Assembly: GCF_003815875.1 (NCBI RefSeq)
Contig: NZ_CP033924.1
Location: 4,712,001 to 4,776,000, forward strand
Direction: 5' to 3'
Length of the DNA: 64,000 bases
DNA from: Chryseobacterium lactis
GTDB lineage: Bacteria; Bacteroidota; Bacteroidia; Flavobacteriales; Weeksellaceae
The position numbers and the translations under genes are program-made. This document shows, in pieces, positions 17,160-24,107 of this stretch (position 1 is its first letter; each line of letters begins with the position of its first letter). The notes beneath the pieces were generated by a model. The model did not search any database. It was not told where the DNA came from and worked only from the letters and a program-made list of their open reading frames with translations.

Positions 17160-18320
17160 TTATGTTAAAAATTCAAAATAATTACTATTCTCATAAGTTC
17201 CTTCGAGAACCACTAATGCTCCTGTTTTCCCATATAACAAGGACAAATCTCTTATAGCAAACTCCTGATCTTTAGCTTCCTCAAGAAACTCCAGCGTCTT
17301 GTTTTTCCATTCTTCACACTTTTCTTTATAAATGTCCAGAGGATCTAGCTGATGAAGTTTGTGATATAAAAATGCAAGACCTGAACTGCCATGACAAAAA
17401 TGCTCATCTTCTACCCCTGTCACAGTCGAAGGGCTTCTTTTAGTCGTTTCCAATCCTATTTTTTGAGAAAGACCTATATACTTATCATTGTCTAAAAGCT
17501 TTCCTGCTTTCAACAGATAGTAAGCGAAAGTAAGATCACTATTACACCATGCCAGCCTGTTGTTTTGATGTTTAATGAATTGATCATCCTTGATATGGAT
17601 AGAATGGTATTTATAAATATGTACATTTTCAGCGATGTAGTCCTCATTTAAATTATCGATAATATAGTCTAAAAGATTTTCTATACCTCTGCGAACTACA
17701 GGATTCTCTCCAAAGATCAGAGTATAATCGATATATGTTTTTATAATTCCTAGATACCCATGTTTTAATCCCAAATTATATCCTTGTGTGTATGGGTTAT
17801 CACATATAGTGTAGAATGAATTATTAAATTTTTGTAGTGATTGTATAATCCGGTCTGCTTTTTCCGGAGTAGCCTGCCAATGCAAAAAGTACTGAAGGTT
17901 TCCAAAAGGTCCGCCCAGATAATCAAAATAATTATTGGCTATCATCTCCAGACTATTTTCTAAAATGATCTCATCAATAGTGTTTAACTGATCTTCAAAG
18001 TCTTCTGCATCCAGAATATTCTCCGCGATCAATAATTTTAAGGTAAACGCAAGCCCCGTTAAACCGTCAATAAAAGTTGATTTTTTATATAAATTCTCTT
18101 TAGTTTCATGTTCCAGATTGGTAAAGATTACTTCCAGTAATTCAACAATTTTATCAAGATAAATCTCGTCTTTCGTATGTTTATAGCATACTAGAAAGTA
18201 ATTGGCAACATTTAGTTTTCCAAGAGATATATCGTCATTCAATGTTGAAAAATCGAAGTTTAAAAATTTTTCTTTGTAAATATCTGCAATATCTGTGTGC
18301 AATAAATTATCATATATCAT
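17160..18320 (-). CDS. Lanthipeptide cyclase (LanC), zinc ligands intact
   Basis: The 386-residue protein belongs to the LanC family of zinc enzymes that add Cys thiols to dehydrated residues to form (methyl)lanthionine rings. The three expected zinc ligands are present: Cys259 in RLAWCNSDL, and Cys309-His310 in EHFCHGSSGLAF. GLKHGYLG with His187 matches the conserved active-site GxxHGxxG block. WCNSDL departs from the usual WCYGDPG. Its start overlaps the stop of the upstream LanC-like gene by 11 bp, and the LLM gene follows after 3 bp. It is the probable working cyclase of the cluster. Confidence 0.9.
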   Translation of the reverse strand: MIYDNLLHTDIADIYKEKFLNFDFSTLNDDISLGKLNVANYFLVCYKHTKDEIYLDKIVELLEVIFTNLEHETKENLYKKSTFIDGLTGLAFTLKLLIAENILDAEDFEDQLNTIDEIILENSLEMIANNYFDYLGGPFGNLQYFLHWQATPEKADRIIQSLQKFNNSFYTICDNPYTQGYNLGLKHGYLGIIKTYIDYTLIFGENPVVRRGIENLLDYIIDNLNEDYIAENVHIYKYHSIHIKDDQFIKHQNNRLAWCNSDLTFAYYLLKAGKLLDNDKYIGLSQKIGLETTKRSPSTVTGVEDEHFCHGSSGLAFLYHKLHQLDPLDIYKEKCEEWKNKTLEFLEEAKDQEFAIRDLSLLYGKTGALVVLEGTYENSNYFEFLT

Positions 18321-19479
18321 ATCCGAGTAATCTTAAAAATGAAGGGGTAGATTTCTTGTTATTCAGCAGGTTTATACCTATACCGGCTAATCCCTGAGAA
18401 AGACTAAGTTGGGCAAAATCATATGTTCCGTTAAAGTAGGTATTATAGCCCGCCCATTGACTATTCTCATTTCCTAATTTGAGGATCTCATGATACCAAT
18501 GAACTTCAGCTTGCTTAAATACATCCATTCCATATATTTCATGAAAATGGGCAAAAAGTAAATTCAGGCCTGAAGCTCCATAGATAATATTGGCATCTTT
18601 GATAAATTCTTTGTGCGGATCCCTGTAAAGAGCTGCATTTTTTAATATTTCTAATCCTTCACTAATCAGAAAATCGTCTTCAAATTTCTTTCCTGTTTCT
18701 GTAATGATATAGCCAATCCCAATATCACCGTAAGTAAAATTATGATATCCCAACATGTCTTCAGTAAAGGCATTTTGAGGAAACATATTAATCTGACCAT
18801 ATTTTTTTTGAGATAAAATGAAATTGATGGCTGAGTAGATCATTTCCTTACATTTATCTTTATGAAGAGCAGTGATGGTATAAAGTTTCAATAAAAATGA
18901 TACAATTCCCGCACTACCATGATGAAGGTTGAGTTCAATATTTTTTTCACCTCTTAAATCAAACTCCCAGTAGATCATATCTTCATTCAATCTGATACTT
19001 TCTTGCTCAATCAAATTGAAAATTTCCAATAATATTTCAGTCTGGTCACTGTCTGTTGAACGTGATAAAAAATAGGTTCCCCCGGTCAATGCACCTGAAA
19101 TATTGTCAAGATTCTTATTGTTGATTTCTAATCTGGTAATTTCAAGAACGATCTGATCAAATTCCAGCATAAATTCATCCTCTTTCAATACATTATGATG
19201 GGTAAGAAATTGAAGATACAGTCCTAGCTGAATGATATCTGTTTTGGTTGTAAAACTGGTATAATCTCCATCTAATTTCTCTATACATTCTTCTACTATT
19301 TCCAAAGAAAGATTTAAAGAGTATTCATCCTTAGAATCCAAAAAGCAGTAATAATAAAATAATGACAACCCCAAAATCCCATTGGAAAGGCCAATGCCTT
19401 GTAATTTTTCCTTACTTTTTTCCAGACAGCTTTTAATGCTGCTTATTTTATCGTACAATTTATCTGAGCTTACATCCAT
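18310..19479 (-). CDS. LanC-like protein lacking zinc ligands (pseudo-cyclase)
   Basis: The 389-residue protein has the LanC alpha/alpha-toroid pattern of GxxG motifs: LSNGILGLSL, LHHGSAGIVSF, HNFTYGDIGIGY, IIYGASGLNLLF and LSQGLAGIGINLL. It keeps the active-site histidine block (His187), but all zinc-ligand positions are changed: WCYGDPG has become FTYGDIG (Cys to Thr249) and CHG has become IYG (Ile299, Tyr300). It should not bind catalytic zinc. It is intact, the same length as its neighbour, and is the first gene after the precursor array, so it is not decaying debris. Likely roles are a partner subunit for the true LanC, leader or substrate binding, or immunity; all are inference. Confidence 0.85.
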   Translation of the reverse strand: MDVSSDKLYDKISSIKSCLEKSKEKLQGIGLSNGILGLSLFYYYCFLDSKDEYSLNLSLEIVEECIEKLDGDYTSFTTKTDIIQLGLYLQFLTHHNVLKEDEFMLEFDQIVLEITRLEINNKNLDNISGALTGGTYFLSRSTDSDQTEILLEIFNLIEQESIRLNEDMIYWEFDLRGEKNIELNLHHGSAGIVSFLLKLYTITALHKDKCKEMIYSAINFILSQKKYGQINMFPQNAFTEDMLGYHNFTYGDIGIGYIITETGKKFEDDFLISEGLEILKNAALYRDPHKEFIKDANIIYGASGLNLLFAHFHEIYGMDVFKQAEVHWYHEILKLGNENSQWAGYNTYFNGTYDFAQLSLSQGLAGIGINLLNNKKSTPSFLRLLGYDI

Positions 19480-19495
19480 AGTATATTTATAAAAA

Positions 19496-19519
19496 AGAGA
19501 CTGCTCTTAGACAGTCTCT
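19496..19519 (-). terminator. Terminator/attenuator between precursor genes and lan biosynthetic genes
   Basis: AGAGACTG-TCTAAGAG-CAGTCTCT on the minus strand is an 8-bp perfect stem followed by TTTTTTATA. It lies between the stop of the last precursor gene (19543) and the start of the LanC-like gene (19479). Partial read-through here would yield many more precursor transcripts than enzyme transcripts, the usual need in lanthipeptide operons. Confidence 0.75.
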
Positions 19520-19542
19520 TCCAGGAAACTTAAAAAGTATTC

Positions 19543-19707
19543 TTAGTCTTGTAATTTTGTTGGCACCTTAGTGTTGTTATTACAAGATCCACCAACGCAT
19601 GAGAAAGCAGCTGCTCCTCCTTTGATGCTCTTAATTTGCTCGTCTTGTAATTTACTGATTGCTTCTTTGTTGATTTGAAGACCTTTGTTTAATTTTAACT
19701 TTTTCAT
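19543..19707 (-). CDS. Class I lanthipeptide precursor, copy 1 (divergent C-terminus)
   Basis: This 54-residue precursor starts with the Bacteroidota-type leader MKKLKLNKGLQINKEAISKL and ends the leader at KSIKGG (Gly30-Gly31). The core carries SCVGGSCNNNT like the other copies, but the tail reads KVPTKLQD and stops two residues earlier, instead of KEATKLQDPS. It is the last copy in transcription order, next to the attenuator hairpin. Two cysteines (37, 42) and four Ser/Thr are available in the core. The gene is shorter than usual ORF cut-offs. The lack of a Shine-Dalgarno site is normal for this phylum. Confidence 0.9.
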   Translation of the reverse strand: MKKLKLNKGLQINKEAISKLQDEQIKSIKGGAAAFSCVGGSCNNNTKVPTKLQD

Positions 19708-19747
19708 AATGGTTGATTTAATGATTTAAAATGGTTTTATTTAAACA

Positions 19748-19777
19748 AGAAAGAGATTGAGAAATCAATCCCTTTCT
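19748..19777 (-). terminator. Hairpin in precursor spacer 1-2 (type A)
   Basis: On the minus strand AGAAAGGGATTGA pairs with TCAATCTCTTTCT (13 bp, one G-U) around a 4-nt loop, just after the stop of copy 2. The following TTGTTTAAAT is a weak U tract, so it may be an RNA-processing or stability hairpin and not a full terminator. Equivalent hairpins occur at 20008-20037 (type B), 20268-20297 (type A) and 20528-20557 (type B). Confidence 0.6.
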
Positions 19778-19796
19778 AAATAATAGTTTTAATAGA

Positions 19797-19967
19797 CTAT
19801 GAAGGGTCTTGTAGCTTAGTAGCTTCTTTTGTATTGTTATTACAAGATCCACCTACACAAGAAAAAGCTGCTGCTCCCCCTTTGATGCTCTTAATTTGTT
19901 CGTCTTGTAATTTACTGATTGCTTCTTTGTTGATTTGAAGACCTTTGTTTAATTTTAACTTTTTCAT
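19797..19967 (-). CDS. Class I lanthipeptide precursor, copy 2
   Basis: A 56-residue precursor with leader residues 1-31 ending KSIKGG and a 25-residue core that begins AAAFSCVGGSCNNNT and ends LQDPS. Core cysteines are 37 and 42; Ser/Thr candidates for dehydration are Ser36, Ser41, Thr46, Thr50 and Ser56. The leader pattern (LNK...INKEAISKLQDEQIKSIKGG split by helix-forming residues) is the class I leader typical of Bacteroidota. It is followed by a 13-bp hairpin at 19748-19777. Identical in protein sequence to copies 3-5. Confidence 0.92.
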   Translation of the reverse strand: MKKLKLNKGLQINKEAISKLQDEQIKSIKGGAAAFSCVGGSCNNNTKEATKLQDPS

Positions 19968-20056
19968 AATGGTTGATTTAATGATTTAAAATGGTTTTAT
20001 TTAAATAAGAAAGAGATTGAGAAGTCAACCCCTTTCTAAATAATAGTTTTAATAGA

Positions 20057-20227
20057 CTATGAAGGGTCTTGTAGCTTAGTAGCTTCTTTTGTATTGTTAT
20101 TACAAGATCCACCTACACAAGAAAAAGCTGCTGCTCCCCCTTTGATGCTCTTAATTTGTTCGTCTTGTAATTTGCTGATTGCTTCTTTGTTGATTTGAAG
20201 ACCTTTGTTTAATTTTAACTTTTTCAT
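20057..20227 (-). CDS. Class I lanthipeptide precursor, copy 3
   Basis: Same 56-residue product as copy 2. It differs from copy 2 only by a silent Ser codon (AGC for AGT at residue 19) within the coding part. A type B spacer hairpin follows at 20008-20037, in which an A-U pair of the type A hairpin has become G-U, so the stem is kept. The C39 exporter should cleave after Gly31. Confidence 0.92.
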   Translation of the reverse strand: MKKLKLNKGLQINKEAISKLQDEQIKSIKGGAAAFSCVGGSCNNNTKEATKLQDPS

Positions 20228-20316
20228 AATGGTTGATTTAATGATTTAAAATGGTTTTATTTAAACAAGAAAGAGATTGAGAAATCAATCCCTTTCTAAA
20301 TAATAGTTTTAATAGA

Positions 20317-20487
20317 CTATGAAGGGTCTTGTAGCTTAGTAGCTTCTTTTGTATTGTTATTACAAGATCCACCTACACAAGAAAAAGCTGCTGCTCCCCC
20401 TTTGATGCTCTTAATTTGTTCGTCTTGTAATTTACTGATTGCTTCTTTGTTGATTTGAAGACCTTTGTTTAATTTTAACTTTTTCAT
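20317..20487 (-). CDS. Class I lanthipeptide precursor, copy 4
   Basis: Same product as copies 2, 3 and 5. At the DNA level it carries the AGT version of the Ser19 codon, like copy 2, and is followed by a type A spacer hairpin at 20268-20297. Copy 4 plus its downstream neighbour copy 3 alternate in the same pattern as copies 2 and 5, supporting a dimer duplication. Confidence 0.92.
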   Translation of the reverse strand: MKKLKLNKGLQINKEAISKLQDEQIKSIKGGAAAFSCVGGSCNNNTKEATKLQDPS

Positions 20488-20576
20488 AATGGTTGATTTA
20501 ATGATTTAAAATGGTTTTATTTAAATAAGAAAGAGATTGAGAAGTCAACCCCTTTCTAAATAATAGTTTTAATAGA

Positions 20577-20747
20577 CTATGAAGGGTCTTGTAGCTTAGT
20601 AGCTTCTTTTGTATTGTTATTACAAGATCCACCTACACAAGAAAAAGCTGCTGCTCCCCCTTTGATGCTCTTAATTTGTTCGTCTTGTAATTTGCTGATT
20701 GCTTCTTTGTTGATTTGAAGACCTTTGTTTAGTTTTAACTTTTTCAT
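20577..20747 (-). CDS. Class I lanthipeptide precursor, copy 5 (promoter-proximal)
   Basis: Same 56-residue product. It is the first precursor in transcription order, 140 bp after the TonB receptor stop. Its 5' flank differs from the other copies from the start codon outward (TCATGATAG versus TCATAATGG), marking the upstream edge of the repeat array. An in-frame ATG at 20795 would add 16 residues, but the other four copies cannot use such a start, and the leader consensus begins at MKKLKLNK, so 20747 is preferred. Confidence 0.92.
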   Translation of the reverse strand: MKKLKLNKGLQINKEAISKLQDEQIKSIKGGAAAFSCVGGSCNNNTKEATKLQDPS

Positions 20748-20813
20748 GATAGTTGATTTAATGTTTTGTAATTGTGAGTTATCTTTTATTGTCATAAAAC
20801 TCTTTACTGGACC

Positions 20814-20827
20814 TTATTTGCAAATAA
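20814..20827. promoter_or_regulatory. 14-bp perfect palindrome upstream of the precursor array
   Basis: TTATTTGCAAATAA is a perfect palindrome 67-80 bp upstream of the first precursor start and 60 bp after the TonB receptor stop. It contains TTATTTG, close to but not matching the TAnnTTTG box. It could be an operator or part of an internal promoter that boosts precursor expression; no regulator gene lies in the cluster. Confidence 0.3.
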
Positions 20828-20887
20828 TATATTGATACTTTTCTCTCTTATTGCGCACTAAGAAATAATCAGTAAGTCAATCAGTTT

Positions 20888-23293
20888 TTAGCTTGATGCT
20901 CTTGCTTTTTCATCTTCATTTCCAAAATCTTTTTGTTCTACAGATACCTTTTTGTTTCCAAATTTGTATGTTATCGATATTCTGAAATTCCGGGTATCGT
21001 AATAATTTTTGAATGATATTTTCACACCGTTTGAATAAGCGGAATAAGTAGTTCTCTGACCATCAAACAGATCATTGGCTACCAATCCGAGTCGCAAATT
21101 ATTATTGAGCAGACTGTAAGCAAAGCTAATGCTCATATTCGATCTTGAAGTCGATTTATAAATATCCTGAACGCCTGGTAAGCTGTATTCATAATTTAAG
21201 CCCGCCTGCAATGTTTTACTTTTGTTCAGGTTTAAAGTATTGTAAACAGAAAACCCGAGATTCCATCCTGCTAAACTAGGATTCGTGAAGTTCACTAAAG
21301 ATTTCGAATCCGAATAAAAAGCATCGGCTGAAGCTACCGTTTCTATCCAGCTGAAAGCTTTGAATGTGTAAGATTCATTAATACCAAAAGTGTTGGTTTC
21401 AAAATAATTTTCAGGTCGTACGATCTGAATATTGGTAACAGGATCAATAACCGGTAATTGTTGAAAACCATCACTTAATCTTGTATAATAAATTTTATTC
21501 GCCCAGTTTTTATAGGTATAATTGGCTTCTACATTATCAGTATATGAAGGCTGTAAAAAAGGATTTCCTTCTATATAGGTATATTGGTTTGTAACTGTTC
21601 TAAACGGATTAAGAAACTCAAATGAAGGCCGGTTGATTCTTTTACTGTAATTGGCGGAAAGACTGCTATTTTTGTTCACAGCATATAATACATAGGCCGT
21701 AGGGAAAAATTTGATATAGTCTCTGGTAAATGTCTCATTACTGTTACTCCCTTTAATATTGGTATTTTCAGCTCTTAATCCCAGCTGGAAAGTCCATTTA
21801 TCAATTGCCTTTTCTGCAGAAACATAGCCTGCCTGAGTATTTTCCTTATAATCAAAATTATTTACCTGTCTGTATCCGGGATCCGTTTCTCCAAGGTTCA
21901 AATTAAACAAACTCAGATCATTCGTGGTATTGGAAAACGATATTTTAGCTCCCATGCTTAATTTTAAGCCTTTCATTGGAATTTCCAGATCAGATTTCAC
22001 AGACGTATTGTTGAGATTCAGTTTTCCGTAATTAGAGCCATTTTGTTGGGTTGAAATATCTTCAACGTCGTTGTAAAAATTTCCCGAAGTAAACCTATAA
22101 TCTGATTTTTCTTTATAATTAAAATAATCAACGTCCAGACTCAGTTTTGTTCCTACACTATCTATTTTATACAACGCATGAAAATTAAGTGAGTTGGCAG
22201 GTGATTTTGAATTTGACTGAGCATTTGTAATAATATCGTACTGCTTATTAAGCATCGAATTATCAAATACTGAGATTACATTATTCCTGTTATTAATTTT
22301 CATATTGCTGACTTGCGTTAAAAAAATTGCCCCTAATGAAATTTTATTACTGATATCATAGTCTGCGCCAACCCTAAATCCCAATGACGGGTCGTAGGTT
22401 ACTTTTCTCGGCTGGTATCCAACCCATGTTTCGCTGGAAAAACCCATCACATTCTGATCAATATTTTTTTGTGCCCCCTCCGAATAACTAAAATTGCTGC
22501 TTACTGCAAGCTTATTCTTTTTGTATAAAAAGTTTCCCCCAACAGCACCCAATGCATAAGTCTTTTGGGTATAAGAACCTCTTATCGAAGCATTCCAGTT
22601 ATTATTTTTTCCTGTTTTATATTTAATATTAATAAGTCCGCTATTTCCCTGAGCATCGTACTTTGCAGGCGGAGTAGTGATTATTTCAATAGATTTGACA
22701 TCATCAGATGAAATCGATTTCAGATAGTTCACCAGATCATTTCCACTAAGCTGAACAATTCTGTCATCAAGCAGTACAGAAACTCCGCTTTTCCCTATAA
22801 TTGATATCTCATCATTCTTTACCTGAACTCCGGGGATTACCCTTAAGGTATCCAAAATATCACCTCCCTGCGCAGATACTGATTTTTCAACATTAAAAAC
22901 GAGTCGGTCTATTTTCCGATCTATTAATCTTTTTTCAGATTTTATTACAACACCCTCGATATTCTGAACAGCCTCGATTTTAAAATCTTTATGAAGATCA
23001 CTATTTATTAATGTTTTTTCACTTATAAGTTGCTCTCCGTTTTGTATGATTTGAATAGTATAATTCCCTTCTTTAGGAACTTTGATCTGAAACTGACCAT
23101 TAATATCCGTTATAGAAGAAAATTTTTCGTTAGCCTCAGACATAGCAATGACTTCTACATCTGAAAGTTTTTTGTGGCCTGCATTCAGTACATTTCCCGT
23201 AATGCTTTGTGCCTGGCTAACAGCTCCGAAACAAAAAAATATCACCAATAAAATTAGCCTTGGTACTCTACATCTCATCTTCTTTCGTTTCAC
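20888..23293 (-). CDS. TonB-dependent outer-membrane receptor (outer membrane beta-barrel type)
   Basis: The 801-residue protein has a signal peptide (to about residue 28, AVSQAQ), a carboxypeptidase-regulatory-like beta domain (SITGNVLNAGHKKLSDVEVIA, residues 30-110), a plug with LDTLRVIPGVQVKNDEISIIGKSG and the DDVKSIEIITTPPAKYDAQG strand near residue 205, then a long beta-barrel ending in aromatic strands (FRISITYKFGNK). The plug and barrel resemble the flavobacterial OMP_b-brl_3 group, not SusC. It leads the lanthipeptide operon under a good promoter (23369-23397). Possible jobs are uptake of a cue, re-import or immunity to the product, or help in release; none is proven. The C-terminus is an unusual charged tail (FGNEDEKARASS). 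Confidence 0.85.
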   Translation of the reverse strand: MKRKKMRCRVPRLILLVIFFCFGAVSQAQSITGNVLNAGHKKLSDVEVIAMSEANEKFSSITDINGQFQIKVPKEGNYTIQIIQNGEQLISEKTLINSDLHKDFKIEAVQNIEGVVIKSEKRLIDRKIDRLVFNVEKSVSAQGGDILDTLRVIPGVQVKNDEISIIGKSGVSVLLDDRIVQLSGNDLVNYLKSISSDDVKSIEIITTPPAKYDAQGNSGLINIKYKTGKNNNWNASIRGSYTQKTYALGAVGGNFLYKKNKLAVSSNFSYSEGAQKNIDQNVMGFSSETWVGYQPRKVTYDPSLGFRVGADYDISNKISLGAIFLTQVSNMKINNRNNVISVFDNSMLNKQYDIITNAQSNSKSPANSLNFHALYKIDSVGTKLSLDVDYFNYKEKSDYRFTSGNFYNDVEDISTQQNGSNYGKLNLNNTSVKSDLEIPMKGLKLSMGAKISFSNTTNDLSLFNLNLGETDPGYRQVNNFDYKENTQAGYVSAEKAIDKWTFQLGLRAENTNIKGSNSNETFTRDYIKFFPTAYVLYAVNKNSSLSANYSKRINRPSFEFLNPFRTVTNQYTYIEGNPFLQPSYTDNVEANYTYKNWANKIYYTRLSDGFQQLPVIDPVTNIQIVRPENYFETNTFGINESYTFKAFSWIETVASADAFYSDSKSLVNFTNPSLAGWNLGFSVYNTLNLNKSKTLQAGLNYEYSLPGVQDIYKSTSRSNMSISFAYSLLNNNLRLGLVANDLFDGQRTTYSAYSNGVKISFKNYYDTRNFRISITYKFGNKKVSVEQKDFGNEDEKARASS

Positions 23294-23368
23294 GATTATA
23301 CTAGTTTTTACTCATATACTTATGTATATTTTAATGTATTTCTCTATTTATTGAAAAACAATTAAATC

Positions 23369-23397
23369 CAAATATAGGGATATTTTTGACTCAGCAA
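23369..23397 (-). promoter_or_regulatory. Promoter of the TonB receptor / lanthipeptide operon
   Basis: On the minus strand TTG (23395-23397), an 18-bp spacer and TATATTTG (23369-23376) fit the flavobacterial -33/-7 pattern. Transcription would begin near 23363, giving a leader of about 70 nt before the receptor start at 23293. Confidence 0.55.
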
Positions 23398-23515
23398 TAT
23401 TTTTTTTATTTTTTTTTATTATGTTAAATGAAATTAAAATTTTACTCCAATATCAAAACATTATAGTTTTTAATTAACAATCATCACCATTGAAATGAAA
23501 AATACAAAACAAAAA

Positions 23516-23537
23516 AAGCCACTCTTCCGAGTGGCTT
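23516..23537 (-). terminator. Terminator of secreted paralogue A
   Basis: AAGCCACTC-GGAA-GAGTGGCTT on the minus strand is a 9-bp stem followed by TTTTTG, 22 bp after the stop at 23560. Confidence 0.85.
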
Positions 23538-23559
23538 TTAGTCGTTTGAAGACTTGATT

Positions 23560-23973
23560 TTATTGATAAATCACAACATCATCTTTTTTAATTTGGTAAC
23601 CCGTTTTCTTGTAAGGAACCAAAAGATAATTGTCCTTAATGTAGCTTCCGCTTTTCCAGATTTTATTTTTCCCTTCCCTTTCAAGAATAATACTCTTTGC
23701 ATTTCCATCAGGAATGAAAATTTCAGCTCGTTTCATATCTTTACTAAAAATGACTGCTGTCATCGTAGTATAGCTTTTATCCGAGTTCACCTCTTTTAAT
23801 TTGATTTTCTGTTCAAAAACTCTTACACAATCATTTTTGATTTGTGAGTAGGTATACCCTGCGGAACCCTTACAGCCATGAACATCTCTATCACCTCCTA
23901 AAACCGGAGCTTTTTGTTGAGCAAAAGCCAAAGAGCCCAGGAACATAGCGCTAAATAAAATTGTTTTTTTCAT
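23560..23973 (-). CDS. Small secreted protein, paralogue A (unknown function)
   Basis: The 137-residue protein starts at MKKTILFSAMFLGSLAFAQ, a clear signal peptide; an upstream in-frame extension to 24036 is ignored because it would bury that signal. The mature part begins with LGGDRDVHGCKGSAGYTYSQIKNDCVR, a motif with two cysteines also seen in the neighbour, then a beta-rich region ending GYQIKKDDVVIYQ. I remember GGDRDxHGCxxSAGYxW motifs in small exported bacterial proteins of unknown function. It has its own terminator, and its neighbour has another, so the two paralogues are separate transcripts. Confidence 0.75.
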   Translation of the reverse strand: MKKTILFSAMFLGSLAFAQQKAPVLGGDRDVHGCKGSAGYTYSQIKNDCVRVFEQKIKLKEVNSDKSYTTMTAVIFSKDMKRAEIFIPDGNAKSIILEREGKNKIWKSGSYIKDNYLLVPYKKTGYQIKKDDVVIYQ

Positions 23974-24107
23974 ATTTAAATTATTAATGTTTTCAGTTTG
24001 GTAAAAGTATTTCGACAATAAAGATATTAATTTCATTATTAGTTACAAAAAAACCATAATTAGGAGATTTTATTTGTCAAAATAATTTGCCGGCTTGCAC
24101 AAAAAAA

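Larger units (their letters stand above)
19543..20747 (-). repeat. Five-copy tandem array of precursor genes, 260-bp period
   Basis: Start codons fall at 19707, 19967, 20227, 20487 and 20747, exactly 260 bp apart. Copies 2-5 encode the same peptide. Two silent or intergenic marks alternate along the array. The Ser codon before Lys-Leu in the leader is AGT in copies 1, 2 and 4 but AGC in copies 3 and 5. The spacers alternate between type A (1-2, 3-4) and type B (2-3, 4-5). This indicates that a 520-bp dimer was duplicated after single units had diverged. Confidence 0.95.

Noticed and set aside
19543..20747. Repeat array as a CRISPR or satellite
   Set aside because: The 260-bp unit contains a full coding sequence with a conserved leader and core; there are no short repeats with unique spacers.
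20748..20795. Longer in-frame start for precursor copy 5 (16 extra residues)
   Set aside because: The other four copies have no such extension and the class I leader consensus begins at the MKKLKLNK start; the added residues do not look like a leader.
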